From NCBI RefSeq assembly GCF_030296915.1, contig NZ_AP028031.1, forward strand, positions 1,111,501-1,175,500: a stretch of DNA of 64,000 nt, read 5' to 3'. Positions 50,785-61,466 of the stretch are shown piece by piece. Position 1 is the first letter of the stretch. Each line of letters opens with the position of its first letter. Under the pieces are notes generated by a model. The model saw only the letters and a list, made by a program, of their open reading frames with translations. It was not told the DNA's origin and did no database searches. Source of the stretch: Anaerostipes hadrus ATCC 29173 = JCM 17467. Its GTDB lineage: Bacteria > Bacillota > Clostridia > Lachnospirales > Lachnospiraceae. Made by a program: the position numbers and the translations under genes.

Positions 50785-51765
50785 ATGAAGAAAATATTAG
50801 AAGATATCAAGACAAATACATACGAACGTTTTTATCTATTCTACGGGGAAGAAAAATATATGATCTCCCAGATGAAAAACCAGTTAAAAAAAGCATTAGT
50901 TTCAGAAGATGATACGATGAACTATTCTTATTTTGAAGGAAAAAGGGCTGATGCGATAGAGATTATTGAACTTGCTAAAACACTGCCGTTTTTTAGTGAT
51001 CATAGGTTTTTGATCTTGGATGAAACAGGACTTGGAAAGAAAAGTGATGATACGTTTATTGAAGGATTAAAGGAAGCCTCGGATACAAGTGTTGTGCTTT
51101 TTATAGAAGATAGTGTAGATAAGCGTTCAAAGATTTATAAATTTCTTTCGAAGGAAGGACATGCGGTATGTTTTGAATCTGCTGGAGATAAAGAATTATC
51201 CAGATGGCTGGCCTCATTGCTTAAGAAAGAAGGAAAACAGATGTCATCTGCAACGATGCGAAGTTTTTTATATCGCTGTGGATCTGATATGTATACTTTA
51301 AAAAATGAATTAGAGAAATTGATCTCCTATGTTGGAGAGAGAGAAGAAATTACGATCCGTGATCTGGAAGAGTTGACATCTTCTCAGACGACAAATCAGA
51401 TCTTTGTGATGCTTGAGGCAATTGCGAGAAAGCAAAGAGAAAAAGTATTGACACTATATTATGATCTGATCGAGTTAAAGGAATCACCATTTGGAATTCT
51501 GGCATTGTTAGTCAGACAGTGTAATCAGCTGCTTCAGGTGAAAGATTTAGATTGTCTTGGAAAGAGCAATGGGATGATCGCAAAGCAGATGAAAGTTCCA
51601 GCATTTGTTGCAGGAAAGTTAAAAGATCAAGCGAAAATGTTTTCAATGGATACACTCAGAGATATGATCGAAGCATGTGCAAAAACTGATGAATCAATTA
51701 AAACAGGAAAGATCAGTGACAGAGTTGGGGTAGAACTATTGTTGATCCAGTTCAGTCAGAAATAA
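50785..51765 (+). CDS. holA: DNA polymerase III subunit delta
   Basis: A 326-residue clamp-loader subunit that opens the sliding clamp. The N-terminus MKKILEDIKTNTYERFYLFYGEEKYM matches the family start, including the degenerate P-loop region, and the C-terminal helical domain runs to the stop. A TTG at 50725 is in frame but coincides with the promoter -35, and its residues do not fit the family, so I prefer 50785. There is only weak purine-rich sequence (GAAAGAG) ahead of it. Confidence 0.92.
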   Translation: MKKILEDIKTNTYERFYLFYGEEKYMISQMKNQLKKALVSEDDTMNYSYFEGKRADAIEIIELAKTLPFFSDHRFLILDETGLGKKSDDTFIEGLKEASDTSVVLFIEDSVDKRSKIYKFLSKEGHAVCFESAGDKELSRWLASLLKKEGKQMSSATMRSFLYRCGSDMYTLKNELEKLISYVGEREEITIRDLEELTSSQTTNQIFVMLEAIARKQREKVLTLYYDLIELKESPFGILALLVRQCNQLLQVKDLDCLGKSNGMIAKQMKVPAFVAGKLKDQAKMFSMDTLRDMIEACAKTDESIKTGKISDRVGVELLLIQFSQK

Positions 51766-51811
51766 ATCAATCAATTTAAGATAGAAGAAGTCTAGTATAA
51801 TAAAAATGATG

Positions 51812-51846
51812 AAAAAAAAGAAGCCTGACGGTGGCTTCTTTTTTTC
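51812..51846. terminator. Bidirectional terminator between holA and rpsT
   Basis: AAAAAAAGAAGCC pairs with GGCTTCTTTTTTT around a short loop (TGACGGT). The A-run and T-run allow use by both convergent genes. Confidence 0.9.
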
Positions 51847-51883
51847 GGGTTAATTTTATTAAAATTCGTTTCTTGATATCTGA

Positions 51884-52147
51884 TTAAGCAATAGCGTTAA
51901 CGGCTTTAGATAAACGAGCAATCTTTCTAGAAGCTGTATTCTTGTGGAAGATTCCTTTAGAAGTAGCTTTGCTGATTTCAGAAATGCAAGCTGTTAAAGC
52001 TTCAGAAGCTGCTGCTTTATCGTTAGCTGCGATCGCTGCTTCTACTTTTTTGATATATGTTTTAACTTTAGTTTTGATTGCTTTATTTCTTTCTGTTTTT
52101 GTGTTGATAACTTTGATTCTTTTTTTTGCTGATTTAATATTTGCCAA
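51884..52147 (-). CDS. rpsT: 30S ribosomal protein S20
   Basis: An 87-residue basic helical protein that binds 16S rRNA in the small subunit. ANIKSAKKRIKVINTKTERN is the family N-terminus and HKNTASRKIARLSKAVN the C-terminus. The start is TTG at 52147, placed 6-7 bases after GGAGGTG. The ATG at 52162 lies upstream of that ribosome site and would add five foreign residues (MEVPT). Non-ATG starts are known for rpsT and can tune its expression. Confidence 0.95.
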   Translation of the reverse strand: MANIKSAKKRIKVINTKTERNKAIKTKVKTYIKKVEAAIAANDKAAASEALTACISEISKATSKGIFHKNTASRKIARLSKAVNAIA

Positions 52148-52343
52148 AGTGGGCACCTCCAATATGATAACTTAAATTTCTTTCTTTTCTTGAATCTTGT
52201 CTATAGCGAGACACGGTTAGCTATACACAAAACATACTGTTATATCTTATAGAAAATGATTGAATTTGTCAATATCTTTGGGGAAAAAATGTAATATTTT
52301 TTTAAAAACAATCACATACTAGAGAAAAAAGGAGGCAAAATCA

Positions 52344-53189
52344 ATGCAAAATCGTACAGATCTGGCACTGGAATTAAAAGAAGAGAAGAATATTGGCTCT
52401 GCACAGTCAGGAATTATCGTAAAGACAAGAATTGATACAACGAATCATATAAAAGAAACAAAGATCATCATCAAAAACAAAAAAGGGGAGGACTCTTTAG
52501 GAAAACCAAAGGGAACCTATATTACGATCGAGGCGAAAGATCTGTCGACAAACGATGGTAGTTTTCATAAAGAAATGAGTGAAGCATTGTTTTTAAATTT
52601 AAAGGAAATGTTAAACAAAAAGAAAAAAATACTGATCGCAGGACTTGGAAATGCTAATGTGACAGCGGATTCGTTAGGACCTAAAGTTGTGAACAATCTA
52701 TATATTACAAGACATTTGCAAAAAGAGGGGATCGCAAGCTATCAATTTGAACTAAGTGCGATCGCACCGGGGGTTATGGCACAGACGGGAATTGAGACAA
52801 GTGAGATTTTAGAATCATTAGCAGACCGGATAAAACCAGATGTTGTTATCGTGATCGATGCTCTGGCGGCCAGAAGTTATAGCAGGTTAAATAAAACGAT
52901 CCAGATCAGCGATACGGGAATTGCACCGGGTTCAGGTGTTGGAAACCATAGAAATGAGATTACACAGCATACGATCGGTGTTCCAGTTCTTGCAATTGGT
53001 GTTCCAACGGTAATTTCTGTTCCAGCGATCATTCATGATGTTTTTGGAGAAAAATCTCTGGAAAATGTTTCTGAAAATATTGATGAAGAATTTATTTCCA
53101 TGCATGTTACACCAAAAAATATTGATGAATCTATGAAACGGATCAGTTATACGATATCTGAAGGAATCAATCATTTACTGCATAATTAA
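52344..53189 (+). CDS. gpr: GPR endopeptidase (spore protease)
   Basis: A 281-residue germination protease that degrades small acid-soluble spore proteins when spores germinate. Conserved stretches are RTDLALELKEEKN, AGLGNANVTADSLGPKVV, IDALAARSYSRLNKTIQISD and GVPTVISVPAIIHD. It is made in the forespore as a zymogen. AAGGAGG precedes the ATG. Its presence supports true endosporulation. The stop is three bases before spoIIP, which is also sporulation-controlled. Confidence 0.96.
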   Translation: MQNRTDLALELKEEKNIGSAQSGIIVKTRIDTTNHIKETKIIIKNKKGEDSLGKPKGTYITIEAKDLSTNDGSFHKEMSEALFLNLKEMLNKKKKILIAGLGNANVTADSLGPKVVNNLYITRHLQKEGIASYQFELSAIAPGVMAQTGIETSEILESLADRIKPDVVIVIDALAARSYSRLNKTIQISDTGIAPGSGVGNHRNEITQHTIGVPVLAIGVPTVISVPAIIHDVFGEKSLENVSENIDEEFISMHVTPKNIDESMKRISYTISEGINHLLHN

Positions 53190-53192
53190 AAT

Positions 53193-54320
53193 ATGAATGA
53201 ATACAATGAAAGTATGGAGAAAAGAAAGAGATGGATATTGAGTATTATGATCGGTTGTTTTCTGATCATTTTTTTCAGTCAGAAGATCAATGTGCAGGGA
53301 ATGGTTTTAGAATTCATGGATCATTATTATCATGGGATCATGACAGGATTTTTTCCGGCAGTATCTAAGAAGGAAGTGACATTTTCGGGAAATATTCTAT
53401 CGGACATGGTCCGTATGTATTATCAGGAAACAGTACCGATCTTACAATATCGCACAGATTATAAGGATAAAAAAGAAGAAGATCTGGTACAGCAAGATTA
53501 TTATTTTCAGGATGATGAAACAACGGATGAGGTGGTAGAGGAGGTAAAAAAAGAAGAAAAGTTGTTTCATGCAAAAAAATGGGAAAATTCAAAATATTTA
53601 AGAAAATATATTTATCAGATCGACAGTACGACAATGGCGACAGAGAATGAGTTAAATGGAAAAGTTTTATTAAACACGAACTTAAAATTAAGGAAATCTG
53701 ATGAACCGCAGATTTTAATTTATCATACACATGGGAGTGAGGCATACCGTGGCAGCAGGAAAGGAAGAAAATCAGATACTGTGATCGGTGTTGGAGATGT
53801 TTTAACGAAGAGATTGGAGCAAAAAAATATCAAGGTTGTACATGATCGTAACATTTACGATGTAAAAAACGGAAAAGAGGAGCGATCTAAGGCTTATAAT
53901 TATGCAGCAACTGCAATTGAAAAGAATCTAAAAAAATATCCATCCATTCAGGTTGTGATCGATCTGCACAGGGATGGAGTCAATGAATCGACAAAGCTTG
54001 TGACGAGACAAAATGGAAAGAGAATGGCGCAGATCATGTTTTTTAATGGAATGAGCCGTACAGCAACAAATGGAAATATCAAATATTTAAAGAATCCAAA
54101 TAAGCAGACAAATCTTGCGTTCAGCCTGCAATTGCAAGCACAGGCTGCTTTGAAATACCCTGGATTTACACGAAAAATTTACGTAAAAGGATATCGTTAT
54201 AATCTGCACTACAGAGGAAGAAGCTTGTTAGTGGAAGTTGGTGCGCAGAATAATACGTTATCAGAAGCAAAAGCGTCTATGAGTTTACTTGCTGAATTAT
54301 TAAATAATGTGTTATACTAA
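53193..54320 (+). CDS. spoIIP: Stage II sporulation protein P
   Basis: A 375-residue membrane-anchored amidase/endopeptidase that thins septal peptidoglycan during engulfment. A short cytoplasmic N-terminus and one transmembrane helix (about 13-31) precede a charged linker and the SpoIIP catalytic domain (about 175-375), with zinc-binding IYHTHGSEAYRG, IDLHRDGVN and the Glu in LLVEVGAQNNT. It overlaps nothing and lies 3 bases after gpr, so the two are co-transcribed. Confidence 0.95.
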   Translation: MNEYNESMEKRKRWILSIMIGCFLIIFFSQKINVQGMVLEFMDHYYHGIMTGFFPAVSKKEVTFSGNILSDMVRMYYQETVPILQYRTDYKDKKEEDLVQQDYYFQDDETTDEVVEEVKKEEKLFHAKKWENSKYLRKYIYQIDSTTMATENELNGKVLLNTNLKLRKSDEPQILIYHTHGSEAYRGSRKGRKSDTVIGVGDVLTKRLEQKNIKVVHDRNIYDVKNGKEERSKAYNYAATAIEKNLKKYPSIQVVIDLHRDGVNESTKLVTRQNGKRMAQIMFFNGMSRTATNGNIKYLKNPNKQTNLAFSLQLQAQAALKYPGFTRKIYVKGYRYNLHYRGRSLLVEVGAQNNTLSEAKASMSLLAELLNNVLY

Positions 54321-54372
54321 AATGGAGTGTCTGAAAAGACATATGTACTTGAAATATAATTAGGAGGAACTT

Positions 54373-56184
54373 ATGGCAATAGATCAGAGTAAAATACGAA
54401 ATTTTTGTATTATCGCACATATAGATCACGGAAAATCAACATTAGCAGATCGAATCATTCAGATGACAGGAACATTAACGGATCGAGAGATGCAGGAGCA
54501 GGTTCTTGATAACATGGATCTTGAAAGAGAACGTGGGATTACGATCAAATCGCAGGCAGTACGAATTGTTTATAAAGCTGACGATGGGGAAGAATATATT
54601 TTTAACTTGATTGATACACCGGGACACGTGGACTTTAATTATGAAGTATCACGAAGTCTTGCAGCATGTGAGGGAGCAATCCTTGTTGTCGATGCTGCAC
54701 AGGGAATAGAGGCACAGACATTGGCAAATGTTTATCTTGCGATTGATCACGACTTAGAAGTTATGCCGGTTATCAACAAGATCGATCTTCCGAGTGCAGA
54801 TCCAGAGCGTGTTAAAGCAGAAATTGAAGATGTGATCGGAATCGATGCAGAAGATGCACCTCAGATTTCTGCAAAAAGCGGACTAAATGTAGAACAGGTA
54901 TTAAAGCAGATCGTAGAGAAGATTCCATCACCAGAGGGCGATAAGAATGCACCATTACAAGGATTGATCTTTGACAGTATGTATGATGCATATAAAGGAG
55001 TTATCATCTTTACAAGGATCAAAGAAGGAACGATCAAAGTCGGAACAAAGATGAAGATGATGGCAACTGGAGAGAGTGCAGAAGTTGTAGAAGTTGGTAC
55101 ATTTGGGGCAGGAAGATTCAATCCATGTGATGAACTGACAGCAGGGATGGTTGGATATGTTACAGCCAGCCTTAAAAATGTACAGGGAACCAGAGTTGGT
55201 GATACGATTACAGATGCAGATGATCCATGTGCTGAACCACTTCCAGGATACAAAAAAGTAAATCCTATGGTATATTGTGGACTATATCCAACAGATGGAG
55301 CAAAATATCCGGATTTAAGAGATGCATTAGAAAAATTACAGTTAAATGATGCAGCACTACAATTTGAAGCAGAGACATCCGTTGCGTTAGGATTTGGATT
55401 TAGATGTGGATTTCTTGGATTATTGCATTTAGAGATCATTCAGGAACGTTTGGAGAGAGAATATAACTTGGATCTTGTAACAACAGCACCAGGCGTTATT
55501 TATCGCGTATATAAGACGGATGGAAGTATGATCGAATTAACGAATCCATCCAATCTTCCAGATCCATCCGAGATCGACCATATGGAAGAACCAATCGTAA
55601 CAGCGGAGATCATGGTAACTTCTGAGTTTGTTGGAGCGATCATGGGATTATGCCAGGAAAGACGAGGCGTATATCTTGGAATGGAGTATATGGAAGAGAC
55701 GAGGGCATTACTTCGTTATGAACTTCCATTAAATGAAATCATTTATGATTTCTTTGATGCATTAAAATCACGTTCCAGAGGTTATGCATCCTTAGATTAC
55801 GAAATGAAAGGATATCAGACATCAAGACTTGTAAAATTAGACATTTTGATCAACAAAGAAGAAGTTGATGCGCTTTCTTTTATTGTACATGAAGATACCG
55901 CGTATGAGCGTGGACGTAAGATGTGTACAAAATTAAAAGAAGAAATTCCAAGACATATGTTTGAAGTACCGATTCAGGCAGCGATTGGAAGTAAAGTCAT
56001 TGCAAGAGAAACTGTCAAAGCAATGAGAAAAGACGTTCTTGCCAAATGTTACGGTGGAGATATCTCCCGTAAGAGAAAGCTGTTAGAGAAACAGAAGAAA
56101 GGAAAGAAACGAATGCGTCAGGTAGGAAATGTTGAAATTCCACAGGAAGCATTCATGAGTGTTCTGAAGTTAGATGAAGACTAA
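54373..56184 (+). CDS. lepA: Elongation factor 4 (LepA)
   Basis: A 603-residue ribosome-associated GTPase. G motifs are [13 protein letters not shown] (G1), GITIKSQAV (G2), DTPGHVDF (G3), NKIDLPSA (G4) and SAKSG (G5). Domain II, the EF-G-like domains and the LepA-specific C-terminus ([25 protein letters not shown]) follow. AGGAGG precedes the start. The gene overlaps hemW by 11 bases, a common clostridial arrangement. Confidence 0.98.
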   Translation: MAIDQSKIRNFCIIAHIDHGKSTLADRIIQMTGTLTDREMQEQVLDNMDLERERGITIKSQAVRIVYKADDGEEYIFNLIDTPGHVDFNYEVSRSLAACEGAILVVDAAQGIEAQTLANVYLAIDHDLEVMPVINKIDLPSADPERVKAEIEDVIGIDAEDAPQISAKSGLNVEQVLKQIVEKIPSPEGDKNAPLQGLIFDSMYDAYKGVIIFTRIKEGTIKVGTKMKMMATGESAEVVEVGTFGAGRFNPCDELTAGMVGYVTASLKNVQGTRVGDTITDADDPCAEPLPGYKKVNPMVYCGLYPTDGAKYPDLRDALEKLQLNDAALQFEAETSVALGFGFRCGFLGLLHLEIIQERLEREYNLDLVTTAPGVIYRVYKTDGSMIELTNPSNLPDPSEIDHMEEPIVTAEIMVTSEFVGAIMGLCQERRGVYLGMEYMEETRALLRYELPLNEIIYDFFDALKSRSRGYASLDYEMKGYQTSRLVKLDILINKEEVDALSFIVHEDTAYERGRKMCTKLKEEIPRHMFEVPIQAAIGSKVIARETVKAMRKDVLAKCYGGDISRKRKLLEKQKKGKKRMRQVGNVEIPQEAFMSVLKLDED

Positions 56185-57322
56185 TACGATCGAGCTTTAT
56201 ATTCATATTCCATTTTGTAAAAGTAAGTGCAGATATTGTGATTTCTGTTCCTTTCGGGCAGAGGAGGAAACGATCCATGCATACCTGGGGAAACTAAAAG
56301 AAGAACTGATTTTCTGGGGAAAGAAATTAGCAGCACGAGACGTTGTAACCGTCTTTATTGGAGGCGGAACGCCATCATATCTTAGAAGAGAAGATATTCA
56401 AATGATTTGTGAAACTATATTTGAACATTTTCATATTTGTGAGGATGCTGAGATTACGATTGAAGCGAATCCAGGAACAGTAGATTTAAAAAAACTATGT
56501 ACATATAGGGAAAATGGGATCAACAGGATTAGTTTTGGCTTGCAGTCAACAGTGAAAGAAGAGTTGGAGTATCTGGGAAGAATTCATACCTATGAAGAAT
56601 TTTTACAAAGTTTCGACTGGGCAAGACAAGCTGGATTTTTGAACATCAATGTTGACTTGATGAGTGCGGTGCCGAAACAAACATTAACTTCTTATGAAGA
56701 GAATTTAAGAAAAATAGCTAAACTTTCTCCAGAACATATTTCTGCGTATAGTCTGATCATTGAAGAGGGAACACCTTTTTACGAAGATAACAAGTTAGAG
56801 GAACTTCTTCCATCAGAAGAAGATGAAGTTTTAATGTATCGAATGACAGAAAAGATTTTAAACGAATATGGTTACGACAAATATGAGATTTCAAATTATG
56901 CAAAGCCAGGTTTTAAAAGCAGACATAATCTTGGGTATTGGTCCCATATTCCGTATTTGGGAGTGGGGCTTAATGCCTCTTCGTATCTGGATGAGAAACG
57001 TTTTGAGAATCCATCCGATATGAAAGACTATTTAGAGATTCAATCGTTCGGAGATGCATATGAAGGAGCCTGTTCGTTATCAGTTTATGAACAGATGGAA
57101 GAATTTATGTTTCTTGGACTTCGAAAGACGAAAGGCATTTCGAAGAAAGAGTTTATAGAACGTTTTGGTTGCTCCATGGATTCTGTCTATGGAAAGCAAT
57201 TGATAGAATCCATGAAACAAGGCATGATGAAAGAAGAAGGAGACCGAGTTTTTCTGACGCAAGATGGTATCTTAGTCAGTAATCAGGTCTTATGTGAATT
57301 TTTATTTGACGAGGAAGTTTAA
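56174..57322 (+). CDS. hemW: Radical SAM heme chaperone HemW
   Basis: A 382-residue protein of the HemN-like family. The radical SAM motif is [21 protein letters not shown] in two parts: the CxxxCxxC of CKSKCRYC and the extra Cys of [26 protein letters not shown] and the HemW signature SRHNLGYW (heme-binding region) mark it as HemW rather than coproporphyrinogen dehydrogenase. It is thought to deliver heme to respiratory proteins; in a strict anaerobe the need is unclear. It is translationally coupled to lepA. Confidence 0.95.
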   Translation: MKTNTIELYIHIPFCKSKCRYCDFCSFRAEEETIHAYLGKLKEELIFWGKKLAARDVVTVFIGGGTPSYLRREDIQMICETIFEHFHICEDAEITIEANPGTVDLKKLCTYRENGINRISFGLQSTVKEELEYLGRIHTYEEFLQSFDWARQAGFLNINVDLMSAVPKQTLTSYEENLRKIAKLSPEHISAYSLIIEEGTPFYEDNKLEELLPSEEDEVLMYRMTEKILNEYGYDKYEISNYAKPGFKSRHNLGYWSHIPYLGVGLNASSYLDEKRFENPSDMKDYLEIQSFGDAYEGACSLSVYEQMEEFMFLGLRKTKGISKKEFIERFGCSMDSVYGKQLIESMKQGMMKEEGDRVFLTQDGILVSNQVLCEFLFDEEV

Positions 57323-57335
57323 GGATACAAGTTTA

Positions 57336-58235
57336 TCAAAGATCCATTAATTTTTTTAGATTAATCTGCCCCCAGCCCTGATGGTGTCTGGGGGTTTTTA
57401 ATTTGTCGCAGTTTTTTCGCAGTTTCATTTTTATATCCTTATTGGTGTAAAAAGGATATTTTTCGAGCAGGAGAGCAAAAGAACCAGAGACGACAGGGGT
57501 TGCCATGGAAGTACCACTTTTGATAGCATAGCGGTTATTTAAGGAACACGAAAAAATATTTGTTCCAGGGGCAACAACATCCGGCTTCATAACGCAGGAT
57601 GTTGTGGGACCGCGTCCGGAATATCCTGAAGAGAAGTGTTTTCTTCCGATCATTTGAAAATTATCGTCGCTGGAACCAACAGTGATGATTTTTGGACTAT
57701 TTCCAGGAATTGAAATACTGTATGGTTTTGGACCATGGTTTCCGCCGGCAATACAAACAACAAGACCATCATCCCATAGGGCGTTGACATGTTTTAATAG
57801 TTCTTTGGAGGCTGAACTATCCTCGGAACCAGGACTTCCTATTGAGATGTTAACGATACGGATCTGATAGGAGCGATGATACTCATGAATCCAGTCAAGA
57901 CCCTGTAAGAAGGCGCTTTGAACACCGTTTCCTGAGGCATCCAGTACTTTTAAAGAAACGATATGGGATTTTGGAGCAATTCCCAAATAATCGGAACCAA
58001 ATGTTGCAGAGGAAGCAGCGATGCCGGTAATATGAGTTCCATGTCCATTATCGTCATAGCTGAAAGATTTGGAATGAACAAAATCTACAAATTTGGCGAT
58101 CCGTGTGGAATGCGGAGAGAAATCTTTATGTGGGAAAAGGCCAGTATCAAGATAGGCAATGCCGATACCTTCTCCAAGAAAACCATGCTGATGGGCAAGA
58201 TCAGCATGGATTTGTTTTGAAACAGAAATCTGCAT
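57336..58235 (-). CDS. S8 family serine peptidase (subtilisin-like, no signal peptide)
   Basis: A 299-residue subtilase. The catalytic triad is visible: D30 (IAYLDTG), H65 (NGHGTHITGIAAS) and S243 (SGTSMATPVVSG). There is an oxyanion Asn region in CIAGGNHGPKP. There is neither a signal peptide nor a long propeptide, as in intracellular subtilisins that turn over cytoplasmic proteins. It converges on hemW with only 13 bases between the stops. The start ATG follows GAAAGG. Specific substrates are unknown. Confidence 0.92.
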   Translation of the reverse strand: MQISVSKQIHADLAHQHGFLGEGIGIAYLDTGLFPHKDFSPHSTRIAKFVDFVHSKSFSYDDNGHGTHITGIAASSATFGSDYLGIAPKSHIVSLKVLDASGNGVQSAFLQGLDWIHEYHRSYQIRIVNISIGSPGSEDSSASKELLKHVNALWDDGLVVCIAGGNHGPKPYSISIPGNSPKIITVGSSDDNFQMIGRKHFSSGYSGRGPTTSCVMKPDVVAPGTNIFSCSLNNRYAIKSGTSMATPVVSGSFALLLEKYPFYTNKDIKMKLRKNCDKLKTPRHHQGWGQINLKKLMDL

Positions 58236-58296
58236 GGAAAGTTGCCTTTCATACTTTATATTATTAGAATACGCAGAATAAAAGATGAGGGGAACA

Positions 58297-58325
58297 AGAA
58301 AAAGGCCCTCTGCAGGACCTTTTAA
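58297..58325 (-). terminator. Intrinsic terminator between the glycosyltransferase and subtilase genes
   Basis: On the minus strand AAAAGGTCC pairs with GGGCCTTTTT (one G-U pair) with a 6-base loop and T-rich end. It lies after the glycosyltransferase gene. Confidence 0.75.
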
Positions 58326-58367
58326 TGTAAAAATATTTAGTTAAATCCGATAAATCTACGAGCTGCT

Positions 58368-59354
58368 TTATACATAGCAATCGTAGCTTTTTCTTCCAAC
58401 ATATCCAGGCAGATTTACTGCACAGCTTGTAATATTATGACGGATCTTACGATACAGACGTTTGTCACTGTCATATAAATATTTCCATAATTCTTTTCGC
58501 ATCTTTAAATGCTCTTTCTGTCCAGATTTTACAGAAATCACGGAAGAAATACACATGATAATGGAAAGATAATGTCTCATATAACGTTCTAATGGCTTAC
58601 TTACAAGATTAAACTGAGTCATATAATCAATCATGATATAAGTAACTTTAAACTGCTGGTCGATACGTTTGATCATATTTGTCTCATTGACAGACTGATC
58701 ATCACGTCCAATGAAATAACGATAGAAGTTAACATCCAGATAATACATTGTTTTTACATATGGAAGTGGTTTGAATACATAAATATTATCCACATAGAAT
58801 GTATGCTCTGGAAGCTCTAGATCGCATTCACGAAGCAGTGCAGTACGATAAATGACAGAGTGCATTAAAATATACTGGCTGACAGGAAAACGTCCAACAT
58901 CATCCCAACAAAAAATCTGATCTTTGGGGATTGCATGACGATAATGAATAACAGTTTTTTTCTTGACTCCCTGTTTTTCATATACATAGTTGGAAAGCAG
59001 CATATCAAGGACAGTTCCCTGTTTGTAGAAATTCGCAAGAGTATCAAGAATTTCTCCATAAGCATATTCATTTACCCAATCATCACTATCCACAACTTTT
59101 AAGTAAATACCCGTGGCATTTTTGATTCCTGTATTTACAGCACCACCATGACCTTTATTTTCCTGATGAAGTGCACGGCAGATGCCAGGATATTTTTTTT
59201 CATATTCATCTGCGATTGCAGCAGTGTTGTCAGAAGATCCATCGTTAACGATCAGGATCTCCACCTGATCTCCACCTGGTAATAAGGTATCAATACAGTG
59301 TCTCATATATTCCTGAGAGTTGTAGCAAGGTACAACAAAGGATATTAGTTTCAT
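58368..59354 (-). CDS. Family 2 glycosyltransferase with frameshifted C-terminus
   Basis: A 328-residue GT-A enzyme. ISFVVPCYNSQEYMRHCIDT begins the nucleotide-sugar domain, with VNDGSSDNT and the metal-binding VVDSDDW (89-92). There is no membrane helix. I start at 59354, where AGGAGG is upstream; an in-frame ATG at 59477 lies inside the next gene. After GYVGRK the frame shifts within GGAAGAAAAAGC. Removing one A gives a 15-residue end (ATIAMYKAARRFIGF) continuing to TAA at 58341 instead of SYDCYV. The lost tail is peripheral, so the enzyme may still work. Confidence 0.85.
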   Translation of the reverse strand: MKLISFVVPCYNSQEYMRHCIDTLLPGGDQVEILIVNDGSSDNTAAIADEYEKKYPGICRALHQENKGHGGAVNTGIKNATGIYLKVVDSDDWVNEYAYGEILDTLANFYKQGTVLDMLLSNYVYEKQGVKKKTVIHYRHAIPKDQIFCWDDVGRFPVSQYILMHSVIYRTALLRECDLELPEHTFYVDNIYVFKPLPYVKTMYYLDVNFYRYFIGRDDQSVNETNMIKRIDQQFKVTYIMIDYMTQFNLVSKPLERYMRHYLSIIMCISSVISVKSGQKEHLKMRKELWKYLYDSDKRLYRKIRHNITSCAVNLPGYVGRKSYDCYV

Positions 59355-59412
59355 AAAAACCTCCTGTTTTTCAATACGGTTAACGTTACTATTATATATG
59401 TTTTTTCGCAAA

Positions 59413-61314
59413 TTAGCAAAGAGTTTCCCATTCTTCATAAAGTTCTTCCAAAGAAGAAGCGATGGAAGCCTGCTCATTGCTAAGTTCCATTAATTTCGCA
59501 GGATCAGAAGCATTTTCAGGTAAAGACATAGCTTCTGAAAGTTCTTTTTGTTTCGTTTCCAACTCAGTGATCTGCTCTTCGACTTTTTTGAGACGATTTT
59601 CTCTTTTTCTCTGTTTTGCTTGTTCTTCTTTTTGCTGTTTCCAATCGAGTTTGGATTCTGTATCAACAGAAACAGAGGAAGCAGTAGAAGAAGTAAGAGA
59701 TGCCTTTTCTTTTTCCTTCTGAGCAATATAATCCTGATAATTTCCAGGATAAGAAGTTAATCCATGATCAGAGATTTCTAAGATTCGTGTTGCAGTTTTG
59801 TTGATAAAATAACGATCATGTGAAACATAAAGGATTGTTCCAGTATAAGCATTCATTGCAGATTCCAGAATCTCCTTAGACTGAATATCTAAATGGTTTG
59901 TAGGCTCATCAAGAATCAGAAAATTCGCATGAGACAGCATTAATTTTGCAAGAGAAACACGCCCTTTTTCTCCACCGCTTAAAGAGGAGATCGGGCGGAA
60001 AACGTCTTCTCCATAAAATAAAAATGCAGCCAAAGTATTGCGGATCTTTGTGTTATTAAGATCTGGATAAGCATCTGAAATTTCATCAAAAATCGTTTTG
60101 GAATCATCTAAGTTATCTTGTGCCTGGTCATAGTATCCAATGGAAACTCCAGCTCCAAGGCTGATCGTACCACCATTATTACTGATTTTTTTGCAAATGA
60201 TCTTTAACAGTGTTGTTTTACCAGTTCCGTTTGGTCCGATCAGGGCAACGCGTTCTTCACGAAAAATATCAGCACTTAATCCATGGAATAATGATTTGTT
60301 TCCAAAAGATTTGGATACATCTTTTAAAGTCAGAACATCATTCCCACTGATGATCTCTGGTTCAATGCTAAGACGCATATCAGCATTATATTCCGTAGGT
60401 TTCTCCAATACATCAATCTTATTTAAAGCTTTTTCACGGCTTTCTGCACGTTTGATTGATTTTTCACGATTGAACTGTTTTAATTTTTTGATAACTTCTT
60501 GTTGATGTTTGATCTCTTGTTGCTGATTTTTGTATTCTTTTAAACGGATTGCTTTGATCTGATCACGTTTTTCGATAAATGTTGTATAATTTCCATCAAA
60601 CAGCATGGAGTGTCCTTGGTCGATCTCCATGACCTTATTGACAATCTTATCAAGAAAATAGCGGTCATGAGATACGATGATCACAGCTCCTTTGTAATGA
60701 GACAGGTAATTTTCAAGCCACCTTATGGAATCAACATCCAAGTGGTTTGTTGGTTCGTCAAGAAGCAGAATATCAGGATTTTTAAGCAGTAACTTACCAA
60801 GAGCAACACGAGTTCTTTGACCTCCAGATAAAGTGTTGATCTCTTTTGTGAAATCTTCTTCAGAAAAGCCAAGTCCTTTTAAGATTCCTGTGATCTCACT
60901 TTTGTATGCAAAACCATTTAATTGCTCAAATCTATGAGTAGCATTTGTATACTGGTTCATTTTTTGTTCTAGTGCATCACCGGTCAGATGTTTCATTTCC
61001 TGTTCATAGGTACGCATCTGTTCATTTAATTCAATGACTTCTTTTTTGACGGAAAGAAGTTCATCAAAAATTGTATGGTGGAATGTATGATCCTGATGTT
61101 GGGCAAGATAGCCAATGCTTGCGTCTTTCTTTAAAGAAATTTCACCTTCATCATAAGAGATTTCACCAATCAATATTTTTAAAAGTGTCGATTTTCCGGC
61201 ACCGTTATATCCGATGATCGCCAGCCGGTCGTTTTCATTTAAGTGAAATGAGATATTCTGCAAGACTGGTTTTTCGACAAATGTTTTGCAGATATTCTGG
61301 CATGATAATATCAT
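59413..61314 (-). CDS. ABC-F family ATP-binding protein
   Basis: A 633-residue soluble protein with two ABC ATPase domains: Walker A GYNGAGKSTLL (35-45) and GPNGTGKTTLL, signatures LSGGQRTRVALGKLLL and LSGGEKGRVSLAKLML, and Walker B LLLDEPTNHLD and LILDEPTNHLD. The linker between them is Arg/Lys-rich, and a C-terminal coiled coil (about 540-633) matches the YdiF/Uup-like group. These act on the ribosome or DNA rather than as transporters; no antibiotic-resistance subtype can be assigned. Start 61314 has AAAGGGG upstream. An in-frame ATG at 61395 would overlap the rex promoter region. Confidence 0.93.
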   Translation of the reverse strand: MILSCQNICKTFVEKPVLQNISFHLNENDRLAIIGYNGAGKSTLLKILIGEISYDEGEISLKKDASIGYLAQHQDHTFHHTIFDELLSVKKEVIELNEQMRTYEQEMKHLTGDALEQKMNQYTNATHRFEQLNGFAYKSEITGILKGLGFSEEDFTKEINTLSGGQRTRVALGKLLLKNPDILLLDEPTNHLDVDSIRWLENYLSHYKGAVIIVSHDRYFLDKIVNKVMEIDQGHSMLFDGNYTTFIEKRDQIKAIRLKEYKNQQQEIKHQQEVIKKLKQFNREKSIKRAESREKALNKIDVLEKPTEYNADMRLSIEPEIISGNDVLTLKDVSKSFGNKSLFHGLSADIFREERVALIGPNGTGKTTLLKIICKKISNNGGTISLGAGVSIGYYDQAQDNLDDSKTIFDEISDAYPDLNNTKIRNTLAAFLFYGEDVFRPISSLSGGEKGRVSLAKLMLSHANFLILDEPTNHLDIQSKEILESAMNAYTGTILYVSHDRYFINKTATRILEISDHGLTSYPGNYQDYIAQKEKEKASLTSSTASSVSVDTESKLDWKQQKEEQAKQRKRENRLKKVEEQITELETKQKELSEAMSLPENASDPAKLMELSNEQASIASSLEELYEEWETLC

Positions 61315-61405
61315 TAAGATACCCCTTTCAAATTTTTTATTATAGACATTATTTCTCAGAATACCATATTTTTTGAAAAAATGAAATATTTTCATGACGG
61401 AAAGA

Positions 61406-61434
61406 TTGACAGTTATTAGACAATCTTATATAAT
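61406..61434 (+). promoter_or_regulatory. rex promoter
   Basis: TTGACA (61406-61411), 17-bp spacer, TATAAT (61429-61434), a perfect sigma-A consensus. No TTGTTAAA-type Rex operator is evident in it, so strong constitutive expression is likely. Confidence 0.85.
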
Positions 61435-61466
61435 TATAAGCGAAATAAAGATTTTGGAGGAATAAA

